Assembly: GCF_000568815.1 (NCBI RefSeq)
Contig: NZ_CP007201.1
Span: forward strand, 2,489,654-2,553,653
Source: Sulfurospirillum multivorans DSM 12446
GTDB lineage: Bacteria; Campylobacterota; Campylobacteria; Campylobacterales; Sulfurospirillaceae
DNA length: 64,000 nucleotides
Reading direction: 5' to 3'
Shown here: piece after piece, positions 44,488-53,900 of the stretch
How positions within the stretch are numbered: the first letter of the stretch is position 1
Layout: every line of letters starts with the position of its first letter
The notes under the pieces: generated by a model
Database searches by the model: none
Seen by the model: only the letters and a program-made list of their open reading frames with translations
Told to the model about the DNA's origin: nothing
Program-made: the position numbers and the translations under genes

Positions 44488-45183
44488 TCAACGCTTGGGC
44501 GAAATAGCACTAAAGCCCAGCAAAAGCCAATCTTGCAAGCCACCTCGGTACCACAAGAGCTTCTCTTTGGGATACCCCATTTTGATCAGTTTTTCAATCG
44601 CTAAGCGTGACTGCACACACCAGATGCCATTGCAAAAAATCAGTGCCGTTTTGGCATGGCTAAAATCATACGTTGGACCGACGGTTCGAAAGCCCAAAAG
44701 TTTTTGCACTCGCTCAAAATCTTCAGGAATCGCCTCATCAAACTCGATCTCATCAAAGGGAATGTTCACACTGCTAGGAATGGTAAGTTGCTCATACCAA
44801 TCACTTTTGCGCGCGTCAATTAAGATGTATTCTGAGGGCTTCACATTGGCTTTGTTTTTAATAAAATCCAGCACTTCAACTTCACCGACAGTCGTAACCC
44901 CTTGCGCAAAACTCATGGGTTGCGCTTTACCAACGGTCGTGACGAAGCTTTTTTTGCACGCTGGAGGAACATTTTTACCCGCATAATCCCCGCTAAAAAT
45001 CGCTTCAGGATTAATGCCCACCACATTACATGTAACATCACTGTGACGCTCAATCAAAACCTCTTTGAGGCTTCCATCGCTCATCACATGGGTGGTTTTC
45101 ACGCCTGTAAATTGCAAGCTCATAGGATTTTCAGCCGCAAAAAGCGAGCCCAACATAAGGGCAAAACAGAGGATTAATCGCAT
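44488..45183 (-). CDS. Periplasmic rhodanese-domain protein
   Basis: 231 residues. Signal peptide at about 1-17 (ILCFALMLGSLFAA), an N-terminal region of about 95 residues, then a rhodanese fold with YILIDARKSDWY and an active-site loop FCNGIWCVQS bearing two Cys four residues apart. The layout recalls the periplasmic CxxCW rhodanese-like proteins near quinoprotein genes, though the motif here is C-x4-C. Sulfur or thiol transfer in the periplasm is inferred. A palindrome at 45026 encodes VTCNVVG. Confidence 0.85.
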   Translation of the reverse strand: MRLILCFALMLGSLFAAENPMSLQFTGVKTTHVMSDGSLKEVLIERHSDVTCNVVGINPEAIFSGDYAGKNVPPACKKSFVTTVGKAQPMSFAQGVTTVGEVEVLDFIKNKANVKPSEYILIDARKSDWYEQLTIPSSVNIPFDEIEFDEAIPEDFERVQKLLGFRTVGPTYDFSHAKTALIFCNGIWCVQSRLAIEKLIKMGYPKEKLLWYRGGLQDWLLLGFSAISPKR

Positions 45184-45277
45184 CGAAAACTCCTTAAGAT
45201 TAGTAAATCAATCTTAATCCTTTTAAAATTTAAAAGAGCGAAAGAAAATATGTTATACTTTTTTTCAAAGGATGCCC

Positions 45278-45691
45278 ATGTTAGAGCCTGTTATCACTGC
45301 ATTTTTAAAGAAACATCACCTGCTTACACTCGCTACATGTAAAGCAAATCTGCCCTACTGTGCCTCGTGTTTTTACGCGTTTATCCAAGAGAGTGCGACA
45401 TTGGTCATCGCCACCGATGCCAAGACCAGACACGGACACGAAGCCCTTGAAAACGAACATGTCGCAGGAGTGGTTGCATTAGAAACGAAGATGGTGGGGA
45501 AAATTCAAGGGGTTCAATTTACGGGCGTTTTTAAAGCAGCCAACGAAGCAGAGAAGAAAGCCTATTTGAAGCGCTTTCCTTACGCGATAGCCCTGAATCC
45601 TTCTTTGTGGAGCATCCAAATTGAGTATCTTAAATTTACGGACAATACCCTAGGATTTGGCAAGAAATTGGAGTTTTACCGCTCCAATTAA
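45278..45691 (+). CDS. Pyridoxamine-5'-phosphate-oxidase-like flavin-binding protein (YhbP type)
   Basis: 137 residues, split-barrel FMN-binding family. LLTLATCKANLPYCASCFYAF and LVIATDAKTRHGHEALEN resemble YhbP-type members, with the C-terminal LWSIQIEYLKFTDN. Probable oxidoreductase, substrate unknown. Of two ATGs, the one at 45278 has AAAGG at the right distance. A variant palindrome (CTACATGTAA) encodes ATCK. Confidence 0.83.
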   Translation: MLEPVITAFLKKHHLLTLATCKANLPYCASCFYAFIQESATLVIATDAKTRHGHEALENEHVAGVVALETKMVGKIQGVQFTGVFKAANEAEKKAYLKRFPYAIALNPSLWSIQIEYLKFTDNTLGFGKKLEFYRSN

Positions 45692-45717
45692 CTGCCAAAC
45701 TGGTTTACATGTAACGC

Positions 45718-46926
45718 TTATAACCGTATCGGCTCATCCGAGCATGCGGCGGTAAAAACAACGTCCGTTGAGCTGTTCAGTGCCGTCTCTGCCGAGTCTT
45801 GAACCACGCCGATTAAAAATCCAATCGCAACCACTTGCATCGCAATCTCATCGCTAATACCAAAAAGACCGCACGCCAGAGGAATCAAAAGAAGTGAACC
45901 TCCTGCAACACCTGAAACACCTGCAGCGGCGACCGTTGCAACCAAACTTAAGAGCAATGCGGTAGGAAGATCCACGGCGATGCCAAGCGTATTGACCGTT
46001 GCAAGCGTTAAGACCGTAATCGTAACTGCCGCACCTGCCATATTCGCCGTTGCACCCAAAGGAATGGAGATGGAATAGGTGTCTTCATGAAGCCCTAGTT
46101 TTTTGCACAGCGCCATATTGACAGGAATATTTGCCGCAGAACTACGGGTAAAAAACGCCGTGACACCGCTCTCTTTTAAGCATGTGAACACAAGGGGATA
46201 CGGATTGCGTCTGGTTTTAATGTAGACGATCAGTGGGTTGATCACAAGGGCTGCAAACAGCATCGTTCCTACCAAAATAATGAGCAATTTTCCATACCCA
46301 AGCAGTGCGGTAAAACCCGTTTCGGCAAAGGTCTCTGCGACCAAACCCAAAATACCAAAGGGCGCTAAGCGAATGACCGCTTGAACGATTTTGGTCATCG
46401 CGTCACTTGCGTCTTTCATCACCACTTTTGTCTGCGCACTGCTATGATGAAGCGCTATACCAATGGCGACTGCCCATGTGAGCACACCGATGTAATTACC
46501 TTTTGCGAGCGCATTGATAGGATTGTCAACCATGCTCACCAAAAAGCCTTTAACAACAGCGATAATGCTTTGAGGAGGTGTTAAACCAGCATCTGCCCCA
46601 CTAGCGAGTATCAACGTCACAGGAAACGCAAAACTGACGATGACCGCTGCGAGTGCGGATAAAAAGGTACCAATAATGTAGAGGGTGATGATAGGCTTGA
46701 TGTTTGTCTGTGCCCCAACCTCTTTGGTCGCAATCGCCGTTGAAACAAGCACCAAAACAAGAATGGGAGCCACCGCTTTAAGCGCTCCAACAAAGAGCTT
46801 TCCTAAAATGGAAACTGCCATGGCAGCCGTTGGCGAAATGAGTGCGATCACAACGCCCAAAACCATACCTAAAAGAATAAGAACAATCAGATTGCTCTCT
46901 TTATACCGTGCGACTAAACGCTCCAT
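45718..46926 (-). CDS. sstT: Sodium:serine/threonine symporter SstT
   Basis: 402 residues, dicarboxylate/amino acid:cation symporter family. SstT-type features are [38 protein letters not shown] (serine-rich re-entrant loop), [19 protein letters not shown] and [18 protein letters not shown] near the end. It takes up serine and threonine with sodium. AAGGAAGG precedes the ATG. A palindrome is at 45705, just behind its stop. Confidence 0.93.
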   Translation of the reverse strand: MERLVARYKESNLIVLILLGMVLGVVIALISPTAAMAVSILGKLFVGALKAVAPILVLVLVSTAIATKEVGAQTNIKPIITLYIIGTFLSALAAVIVSFAFPVTLILASGADAGLTPPQSIIAVVKGFLVSMVDNPINALAKGNYIGVLTWAVAIGIALHHSSAQTKVVMKDASDAMTKIVQAVIRLAPFGILGLVAETFAETGFTALLGYGKLLIILVGTMLFAALVINPLIVYIKTRRNPYPLVFTCLKESGVTAFFTRSSAANIPVNMALCKKLGLHEDTYSISIPLGATANMAGAAVTITVLTLATVNTLGIAVDLPTALLLSLVATVAAAGVSGVAGGSLLLIPLACGLFGISDEIAMQVVAIGFLIGVVQDSAETALNSSTDVVFTAACSDEPIRL

Positions 46927-47026
46927 AAAAACCTTCCTTACTCATAAGATTGTGTGTACCCTAAGTTTTTGTTTAAAACAAAAAGTTAATCATATAGAAA
47001 AGGTTCTTATCGAGACGTTAAAATGA

Positions 47027-47169
47027 GTAGACTTTTTGCAAAACGAATGTTGCAAAAAGTCAAAGCACCAAAGGTGCGTGGGCTTTGCGCCGAGCAAAAC
47101 CTAGTGTTAACGTAGCTTTTAGAGCTTTGCTTTAAAAGTGTGTTAGGAGTTCGAAAAGAACTTTATGAA
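47027..47169 (-). repeat. Dispersed 3'-end repeat, copy B (behind luxS)
   Basis: Second copy of the element at 3687-3836, starting inside the last codons of luxS and running away from it on the minus strand. Shared blocks with copy A are GCACCAAAGGTGCGTGGGC, TTGCGCCGAGCAAAAC, and AGAGCTTTGCTTTAAA. The outer hairpin here is TTTTTGCAAAA...TTGCAAAAA; base changes on one side are often matched on the other, so pairing is kept. Position and orientation relative to the upstream gene equal copy A. Confidence 0.85.
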
Positions 47170-47666
47170 ATTTTTGATGTATCAAGTTTTAAAGCTTCGT
47201 TATCCATCACACCAATTTCGGTGCTTAAAATAGTCGAAGCAATGTCGTGCGCTTCATCCAACGAGTGCATTTTATAGGTTCCGCACTGATAGATATTGAG
47301 CTCAGGAATATCGTTTTCACTCTTTACATGTAAGATGTCATTCATCGAAGCTTTCCACGCACTCACCACGCGTTTAGGCTCAGGTGTGCCGATCAAACTC
47401 ATGTAAAAACCGGTACGACAGCCCATCGGCGAAATGTCGATAATCTCAACACCCTCACCATTGAGATGGTTGCGCATAAAGCCTGCGAAGAGATGCTCTA
47501 GCGTATGAATACCACGTTCGGGTAAAATCGTTTCGTTGGGTTTACAAAAACGAAGATCAAACACGGTGATCTCATCGCCGTGAGGTGTTTTCATCGTTTT
47601 AGCAACTCTTACCGCAGGAGCGGGCATTTTGACGTGATCTACACAGAAACTATCTAATAATGGCAT
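47163..47666 (-). CDS. luxS: S-ribosylhomocysteine lyase LuxS
   Basis: 167 residues. Metal ligands His54 and His58 in HTLEH and Cys128 in IYQCGTY; catalytic Cys83 in GCRTGFYM. Cleaves S-ribosylhomocysteine to homocysteine and the AI-2 precursor. Monocistronic, with repeat copy B as its 3' region. A palindrome at 47334 encodes ILHVKSEN. Confidence 0.97.
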   Translation of the reverse strand: MPLLDSFCVDHVKMPAPAVRVAKTMKTPHGDEITVFDLRFCKPNETILPERGIHTLEHLFAGFMRNHLNGEGVEIIDISPMGCRTGFYMSLIGTPEPKRVVSAWKASMNDILHVKSENDIPELNIYQCGTYKMHSLDEAHDIASTILSTEIGVMDNEALKLDTSKIS

Positions 47667-47750
47667 TTTGAGTCCTTTTTTTCGGCAATTATATCAAAAA
47701 AAGTGTACAATAATTTGCCCTTCAACTACTTTACATGTAAAGGAAACCCT

Positions 47751-49574
47751 GTGAAACGTCTGTTTCTTTTTATCGTTATCATAGCGCTTTCGTTTACTTT
47801 TTTTTACAATCAAAATCTACTCTCGATTGCCGCAGGTGTCGCCATTTTTCTCTTTGGAATGAAAAGCCTTGAAGAGGGATTTCGTTTTTTCGTGGGCGGA
47901 CTGCTCGATAAATTTCTCAAAAAAATCACCGACAATCTCTACAAAAGCATCCTATTTGGGACGGTCATCACCACACTGATGCAATCCAGTGGTCTAGCCG
48001 CCGTCATCGCGATCTCCTTTATCAGCGCAGGACTGATCAGCGTCGCGCAAGGTGTAGGCATTATTTTAGGCGGAAACATCGGTACAACCACGGGAGCGTG
48101 GCTGATTGCAGGGCTTGGGCTGAAAATTAGCATCGCGACCTACGCTTTGCCGATGCTTGTCTTTGGCATGCTTTTCATTTTTCAAGAGAGCAAGCGTCTT
48201 AAAGGCATCGGTTACGCGCTTGCAGGACTTGGCTTCTCCTTTTTGGGCATCGCCTACATGAAAGAGGGTTTTGACGCCTTTAAAGCCACCATTGATCTCA
48301 CCCAATACTCTGCCGATGGCTTTACGGGCATCATCCTTTTTGCAATCATAGGTGCGGTCATGACCATCGTCATGCAGTCTTCGCACGCCTCATTGGTGTT
48401 GATTTTAACCGCCCTTTCGGCGTCGCAAATCACCTATGAAAACGCGATTGCGCTGACTATCGGGGCGAACATTGGCACAACAATTACCGCCGTTTTAGGA
48501 GCTCTTGGCGCTGGAATGGAAGGTAAAAAACTCGCAGCAGCACACTTTTTGATTAACACCTTAACGGGCTTGTTGCTCATTGGTTTTGTTCCGCAATTTA
48601 TCCATTTCATTGACCATACTGCACCATTTTTTGGAATTGCAGAGCAAGATTACACGTTAAAACTTGCCCTTTATCACACCTATTTTAACCTCTTTTGTGT
48701 GCTTCTTTTCGCTCCACTTGTGCATCATTTAGTCAGACTGCTCAATTACTTTTTTCAACCCAAAATCACGGCTGAGAACGCCATCGATGATGTTTTGTTC
48801 ATTAACGATGCAGCGCTTGATTTTCCAGATACCGCTCAGGCGACCCTTTTAAAAGAGACAAAACATCTTTACAACAATGTTTACGACATCATCGCGCAAG
48901 GATTAAGTGTCACTAAAGAGGATATCTCCTCAGGCATGGAGATCGAAGATATTTTAAAAAGGCGCGATCAAGCCTTACATGTAAACATGGATGACTACTA
49001 CGAGAGGCGCATCAAAGAGATTTACGGCAAGATCATCACCTTTGCGATTGTAGCGCAAGGGAAGTTTTCGGATGTCACAACTCAGCAATTTATCCCCATC
49101 AAAAACGCAACGATTGACATTGTTGAAGCGTTTAAAGCGGCAAAACACATGCAAAAAAACATGCTTCGCTACCTCGAATCGGACAACGAATACATCAAAA
49201 ACGAGTACAACCACATTCGTAAAACCCTTATCAAACATCTGCGCACGATGCAGATGATCTTTAACACTTCCGAAGAAGATGTCGCCGTTTTACTCTTAAG
49301 CAAACTCCAACTCGATGCCCAAAATTACGACATCGCCGCCAATAAATCACTTGATAATCTCATTCGTACCAATAAAATCACCTACACCATGGCAACCTCA
49401 CTCATGAACGACACGAGCTATGCCTACACCATCGCTTCTGAGCTTAGCAAAGTTGCGCACACGCTGTTCGTTCATGCCACGTCCGAATCCACCGAAGGTC
49501 GTGAAGCTTTGATCTTAAATGAAGCCGAAATAAGCGACCTAACACACGCCTCAAGCCCAAGGAGTACCTCATGA
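47751..49574 (+). CDS. Na/Pi cotransporter family protein with PhoU-like C-terminal region
   Basis: 607 residues. Two Na/Pi cotransporter repeats: TLMQSSGLAAVIAISF with GGNIGTTTGAWLIA, and TIVMQSSHASLVLILTAL with GANIGTTITAVLGALGAG, each with the QSS motif. After about residue 330 a soluble helical PhoU-like region follows. Imports or exports phosphate (YjbB-type members export). The frame is open from 47703, but GTG 47751 has AAAGGAAA before it and gives a regular membrane start. A palindrome lies in the leader just before the ribosome site. No Pho-type operator is seen. Overlaps the next gene by 4 bp. Confidence 0.9.
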   Translation: MKRLFLFIVIIALSFTFFYNQNLLSIAAGVAIFLFGMKSLEEGFRFFVGGLLDKFLKKITDNLYKSILFGTVITTLMQSSGLAAVIAISFISAGLISVAQGVGIILGGNIGTTTGAWLIAGLGLKISIATYALPMLVFGMLFIFQESKRLKGIGYALAGLGFSFLGIAYMKEGFDAFKATIDLTQYSADGFTGIILFAIIGAVMTIVMQSSHASLVLILTALSASQITYENAIALTIGANIGTTITAVLGALGAGMEGKKLAAAHFLINTLTGLLLIGFVPQFIHFIDHTAPFFGIAEQDYTLKLALYHTYFNLFCVLLFAPLVHHLVRLLNYFFQPKITAENAIDDVLFINDAALDFPDTAQATLLKETKHLYNNVYDIIAQGLSVTKEDISSGMEIEDILKRRDQALHVNMDDYYERRIKEIYGKIITFAIVAQGKFSDVTTQQFIPIKNATIDIVEAFKAAKHMQKNMLRYLESDNEYIKNEYNHIRKTLIKHLRTMQMIFNTSEEDVAVLLLSKLQLDAQNYDIAANKSLDNLIRTNKITYTMATSLMNDTSYAYTIASELSKVAHTLFVHATSESTEGREALILNEAEISDLTHASSPRSTS

Positions 49575-49810
49575 GCGGCTTAAAATTTATCCAAAAGATG
49601 CAAGAATTATTTGGGCTGAGCCCAGAAAGTGCCGAGTCTACGAAAAAAAAAGCGGTCAAAGAGCTTGTCAAAAAACTCAAACTCAGACACATTCTCTTAA
49701 AGAAAGAGCTCAAAAATGAGACCGATTTGATCAAACGCGAAGCCCTTCACGATAGCATTAAAATTATCAAAAAACAGATGAAAAAAGGAAAGGAAATCGT
49801 GGATGATTAG
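49571..49810 (+). CDS. Small helical basic protein, unknown
   Basis: 79 residues, family not recognised. Lys-rich, no Cys, no signal peptide, predicted helical throughout (ESTKKKAVKELVKKLKLRHI, then KKELKNETDLIKREALHDSI). Start overlaps the Na/Pi gene stop (ATGA), and its own end overlaps the lipoprotein gene by 8 bp, so it is a real operon member. It might bind the PhoU-like domain or nucleic acid, but nothing in the sequence proves this. Confidence 0.78.
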   Translation: MSGLKFIQKMQELFGLSPESAESTKKKAVKELVKKLKLRHILLKKELKNETDLIKREALHDSIKIIKKQMKKGKEIVDD

Positions 49811-50564
49811 ACACGGCTTTTTGGCTTTGTTTCTCTTATGCGGTTGTGCGGCACCCAATCAAGAGAAGATCGGTGAAGTACTGCAATCACATGGAGCGAC
49901 CTCCTTGCAGTATGATTTTAAAAAAAGCGTTGATAACCTCATCCTCTATAAAGAGAAGCTCGATCTTCGCAATCCCAATGGCTTTAGCAAAGAGAGCCAA
50001 AAGTACATTTTCAATGAAATGAAAAATGCGAAAAATACGATTCGCATGCAGTACAATGGCACTTACCTCAAAACGTACGACGACTACCTTAGGCTCGCTT
50101 TTGATAAAAACAGTACGATTCCCGAGCGTAACGATTTTCTCATTTTAGGCATTTATAAACTTTTGTGGGAGAGCTATAAAATCGGCGAAGGGCACCAAAT
50201 CACAACCCTTTCGTATGATGAAGAGCGTTTTAAAAAGCTCTACTACTACCTTGAAGTGATCAAATGGAAGATCAAAACGGGCAAAGACGACAAAGGTCGC
50301 TACCTCTTTCTCACATGGCAAAACAACTGGCAAGTCGAGTTTCAAAACAAACTTCTCATGGGTCAAACACCTTCTTGGGAGATGCTTGAAAATCTCGCGT
50401 CTATCAAAAGCCGCAAAGAGAGCATACAAGACCCTTCCAACTTCAATTTTGAGATTCTGCTCAGCCAAGTCATCTTCCACGTCAAAAACAGCGCAAGACT
50501 CATCGGCAAAGAACCCGTAGACATCGGCATCGACGCAATGATCAGCGTGGTGCTCTTTTTGTAG
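49803..50564 (+). CDS. Lipoprotein of unknown function
   Basis: 253 residues. Signal peptide ending in lipobox LLCGC, followed by a mostly helical soluble domain rich in Tyr, Trp and Lys (YKEKLDLRNPNGFSKESQKY, KLLWESYKIGEGH, LTWQNNWQVEF). Family not recognised. Third gene of the overlapping Na/Pi transporter operon, so it probably works in the envelope with that transporter. Confidence 0.8.
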   Translation: MIRHGFLALFLLCGCAAPNQEKIGEVLQSHGATSLQYDFKKSVDNLILYKEKLDLRNPNGFSKESQKYIFNEMKNAKNTIRMQYNGTYLKTYDDYLRLAFDKNSTIPERNDFLILGIYKLLWESYKIGEGHQITTLSYDEERFKKLYYYLEVIKWKIKTGKDDKGRYLFLTWQNNWQVEFQNKLLMGQTPSWEMLENLASIKSRKESIQDPSNFNFEILLSQVIFHVKNSARLIGKEPVDIGIDAMISVVLFL

Positions 50565-50668
50565 GCTTTCCCTATGCGTCACTATTCCTATCTATAATGC
50601 TTGATCTCGCTCAATCTTTTCGACCTTTTTTTTAACTATAATACGTCAAATTTAACAAGGAGTTTTCG

Positions 50669-50863
50669 ATGCAAATCAATGCAATGCACGTCTGTAATGT
50701 CTGTTTACGAACCAGTGAAGAGAGTAGTGGAGCGGTTTTTATTCAAGCGGTTAAAAATGGCGAGGAGATTCATGTCTGTACGAGTTGTATTCCTCATATC
50801 ATTCATGGAAGTGGTGATATTGTGAAGTCAAACGCGCAAGTCGAAGCTGAACTTCAAAACTAA
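50669..50863 (+). CDS. Small zinc-ribbon-like protein
   Basis: 64 residues with two Cys pairs, HVCNVCLRT (C-x2-C) and HVCTSCIPH (C-x2-C), about 28 residues apart, which would bind one zinc ion. No other domain. ACAAGGAG precedes the ATG, and TATAAT at about 50637 is a fair -10, so it is expressed on its own. Function unknown. Confidence 0.82.
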   Translation: MQINAMHVCNVCLRTSEESSGAVFIQAVKNGEEIHVCTSCIPHIIHGSGDIVKSNAQVEAELQN

Positions 50864-50869
50864 AACTGT

Positions 50870-50901
50870 TTACATGTAAGGTATGAAAACCTTACATGTA
50901 A
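50870..50901. repeat. Paired TTACATGTAA palindromes, centres 22 bp apart
   Basis: Copies at 50870-50879 and 50892-50901 flank GGTATGAAAACC in the gap between the zinc-ribbon gene and nifJ (convergent). Compare the pair at 3633-3665. The 66-bp gap otherwise contains a short AAGAAGAGG-type stretch only. Confidence 0.85.
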
Positions 50902-50929
50902 ATACTTTTGCTCTTCAAAGAAGAGGTTT

Positions 50930-53900
50930 TTACGCCTCTTCAACCTCATTTGAGAAGTCAGCAATGGCTAAACGGTTGAGCTGTCTCCATCTACGTTGTG
51001 CATCTTTTTTGTTGTGTTCAAAGAGTGCTTGTGCATGCTCTGGATTTGACTTTTTAAGTGACGCATAACGGACTTCGTTCATCAAGAAATCATCATACAA
51101 TGACCAATCAGGCTCTTTTCCTGTAATTTTAACCGGGTTTTTACCCTCTGCTTCAAGGCGTGGATCGTAGGTATAAATCGGCCAGTAACCACACTTCGTT
51201 GCAAGTTCACCTTGGTTACCTGATTTTCCAAGACCACCTTTAATACCATGTGCGATACATGGAGAATAAGCGATAATGAGTGATACACCAGGATACCCTT
51301 CGGCTGCTTCAAAGGCTTTAATCGTTTGAGCCGCAGAGGCGTTTGAGTTGATTTGTGCCACAAAAACGTTACCATACGTCATCGCGATGTAGCCAAGATC
51401 TTTTTTCTGACTAGGTTTTCCAGCCGCTGTAAATTGAGCGATAGAACCTGCACGAGAAGATTTTGAGCTTTGACCACCGGTATTGGAGTAAACCTCGGTA
51501 TCAAGTACCAAGATGTTGACATCTTCACCACTTGCAATAACATGATCCAATCCGCCGTAACCGATGTCATACGCCCAACCATCTCCACCAAAAATCCATT
51601 GTGATTTTTTAGAAATGTACTGTTTGAGGCTTAAAATAACATCTGCACCCGCAGCTGTTGGGTTTGCTTGTAAAAGTGGTACTAAAAGATCACGAATTTC
51701 AGTAGATTTAACTCTATCGTCTCTAAATTCGATCCAGTCTTTATAAAGTGCTGCGATCGCATTTGGCGCTTTCTCAACAGATGCTTCCATAACAGAGTGA
51801 ACTCTATGGCGCATTGTTTCGGTAGCAACGTGCATACCAAGACCAAACTCAGCATTGTCCTCAAAGAGTGAGTTACCCCATGCAGGACCATGACCTTTGT
51901 CATTTTTGCGGTAAGGTGTCGAAGGTGCAGAACCACCATAGATAGATGAACATCCTGTTGCATTAGCGATCATCATGCTATCACCAAAAAGTCTGGTTGC
52001 AAGCGTGATATAAGGTGTCTCACCACAACCTGGACACGCCGCGTGGAACTCAAAGAGCGGTTGTGCAAATTGAGCACCCTTCACAGTATTTTTAGAGAGA
52101 ATATCATCTTTATACGTTACTTTTTTGAAGAGGTAATCTGCATTTTCTTGCTCACCCGCTTCAAGACTTTCACCCAATGGAACCATGACAAGCGACTTCT
52201 CTTTGGTCGGACATGCTTCAACACACAGATCACATCCTGTACAGTCAAGGGAAGAGACTTGGATTTTGTATTTTAAACCTTTAAGCTCTTTGCCTTTGGC
52301 TTCAAGGGCATGCGTTTTAACACCTTCTGGTGCGAGTGCAAACTCTGCATCATTGATAAGGAATGGACGAATAACAGCATGTGGGCAGACAAAAGCACAC
52401 TGGTTACATTGAATACAGTTCTCTTCGATCCATTTTGGAACCGTGACACCAACACCGCGTTTTTCATACTCAGTGGTTCCATGCTCAAACGTACCATCTT
52501 CGTAACCATTGAACACAGAAACAGGTAAGCTATCTCCTCGAGCTGCATTGACGGGTTTTGCGATTGCTTCAACAAATGGCGTACCTTTGTACATAACCAC
52601 ATCTTGTGTTTTGACTTCATCTTTAAGGCTTGCCCATGAAGGATCAACCTCAACTTTAATCAAACCATTCGCCCCTACATCAATCGCTTTGTAGTTAAGC
52701 TCAACAATTTGATCACCTTTTTTGTGATACGTTTTGTAGGCTTGTTTTTTCATGAAAGCTTGTGCTTCTTCAAAATCAATAATCTCTGCAAGTTTGAAGA
52801 AAGCGGATTGCATAATGGTGTTACTTCTGTTACCTAAACCAATGTCACGTGCAAGTTTGGTTGCATTAATAATGTAAAAATTAACGTTTTTGGTTGCTAA
52901 AATGCGTTTAACTTTATTTGGAATTCTCTTAATCGTCTCATCGGCATCCCAAATGGAGTTCAAAAGGAATGTTCCATGTTCTCTAATACCATCGATGACA
53001 TCATACAACTCAAGGTATGCAGCCACAGAACAGGCGACAAAGTGAGGATTAGAAACGAGGTAGGTTGAACGAATGGGGTGTTTTCCAAAACGTAAGTGAG
53101 AACGGGTAAAACCACCTGATTTTTTGGAGTCATACGCAAAATAAGCTTGTGCATACATGTCGGTTTCATCACCGATGATTTTAATAGAACTTTTATTGGC
53201 ACCTACCGTACCATCCGCTCCAAGTCCGTAGAACAGACACTCTTTCGTTTCAGGCTCACCCAAACTGATCTTCTCTTTAACATCAAGTGATTTAAAGGTA
53301 ACATCATCAAAGATACCAATGGTAAAGTCATTTTTTGGCTCACCAAGTTTGAGGTTTTCAAAAACAGCCAACATTTGTGCTGGATCAACGTCTTTTGAAG
53401 AGAGTCCATAACGTCCGCCAACGATGACTGGCGCATTTTTATGTCCATAAAATGCAGCTCGCATATCCAAGAACAATGGTTCACCGATAGATCCTGACTC
53501 TTTGGTGCGATCAAGCACTGCAATTTTTTTAACGGATTCAGGCATAACGTCCATCAAATATTTGATACTAAATGGGCGGTAAAGATGCGGCGTAATTAAA
53601 CCAACTTTTTCACCTTTGCTCATTAAATAATCAATTGTCTCTTTCAAACACTCTGTGACAGAACCCATAGCAACAATGATACGATCCGCATCTTTCGCAC
53701 CATAATAGGTGAAAGGTTTATAATCTCTTCCTGTTACTTTTGAGATTTCAGCCATATAATGGGCTACAATGTCAGGTAACGCATCGTAAAATTTGTTTTG
53801 TGCTTCTCTGCCTTGGAAATAGATATCATCATTTTGTGCGGTACCACGCGTTTTAGGATGCTCTGGATTAAGGGCATCATCACGGAAACGTTGAACAGCT

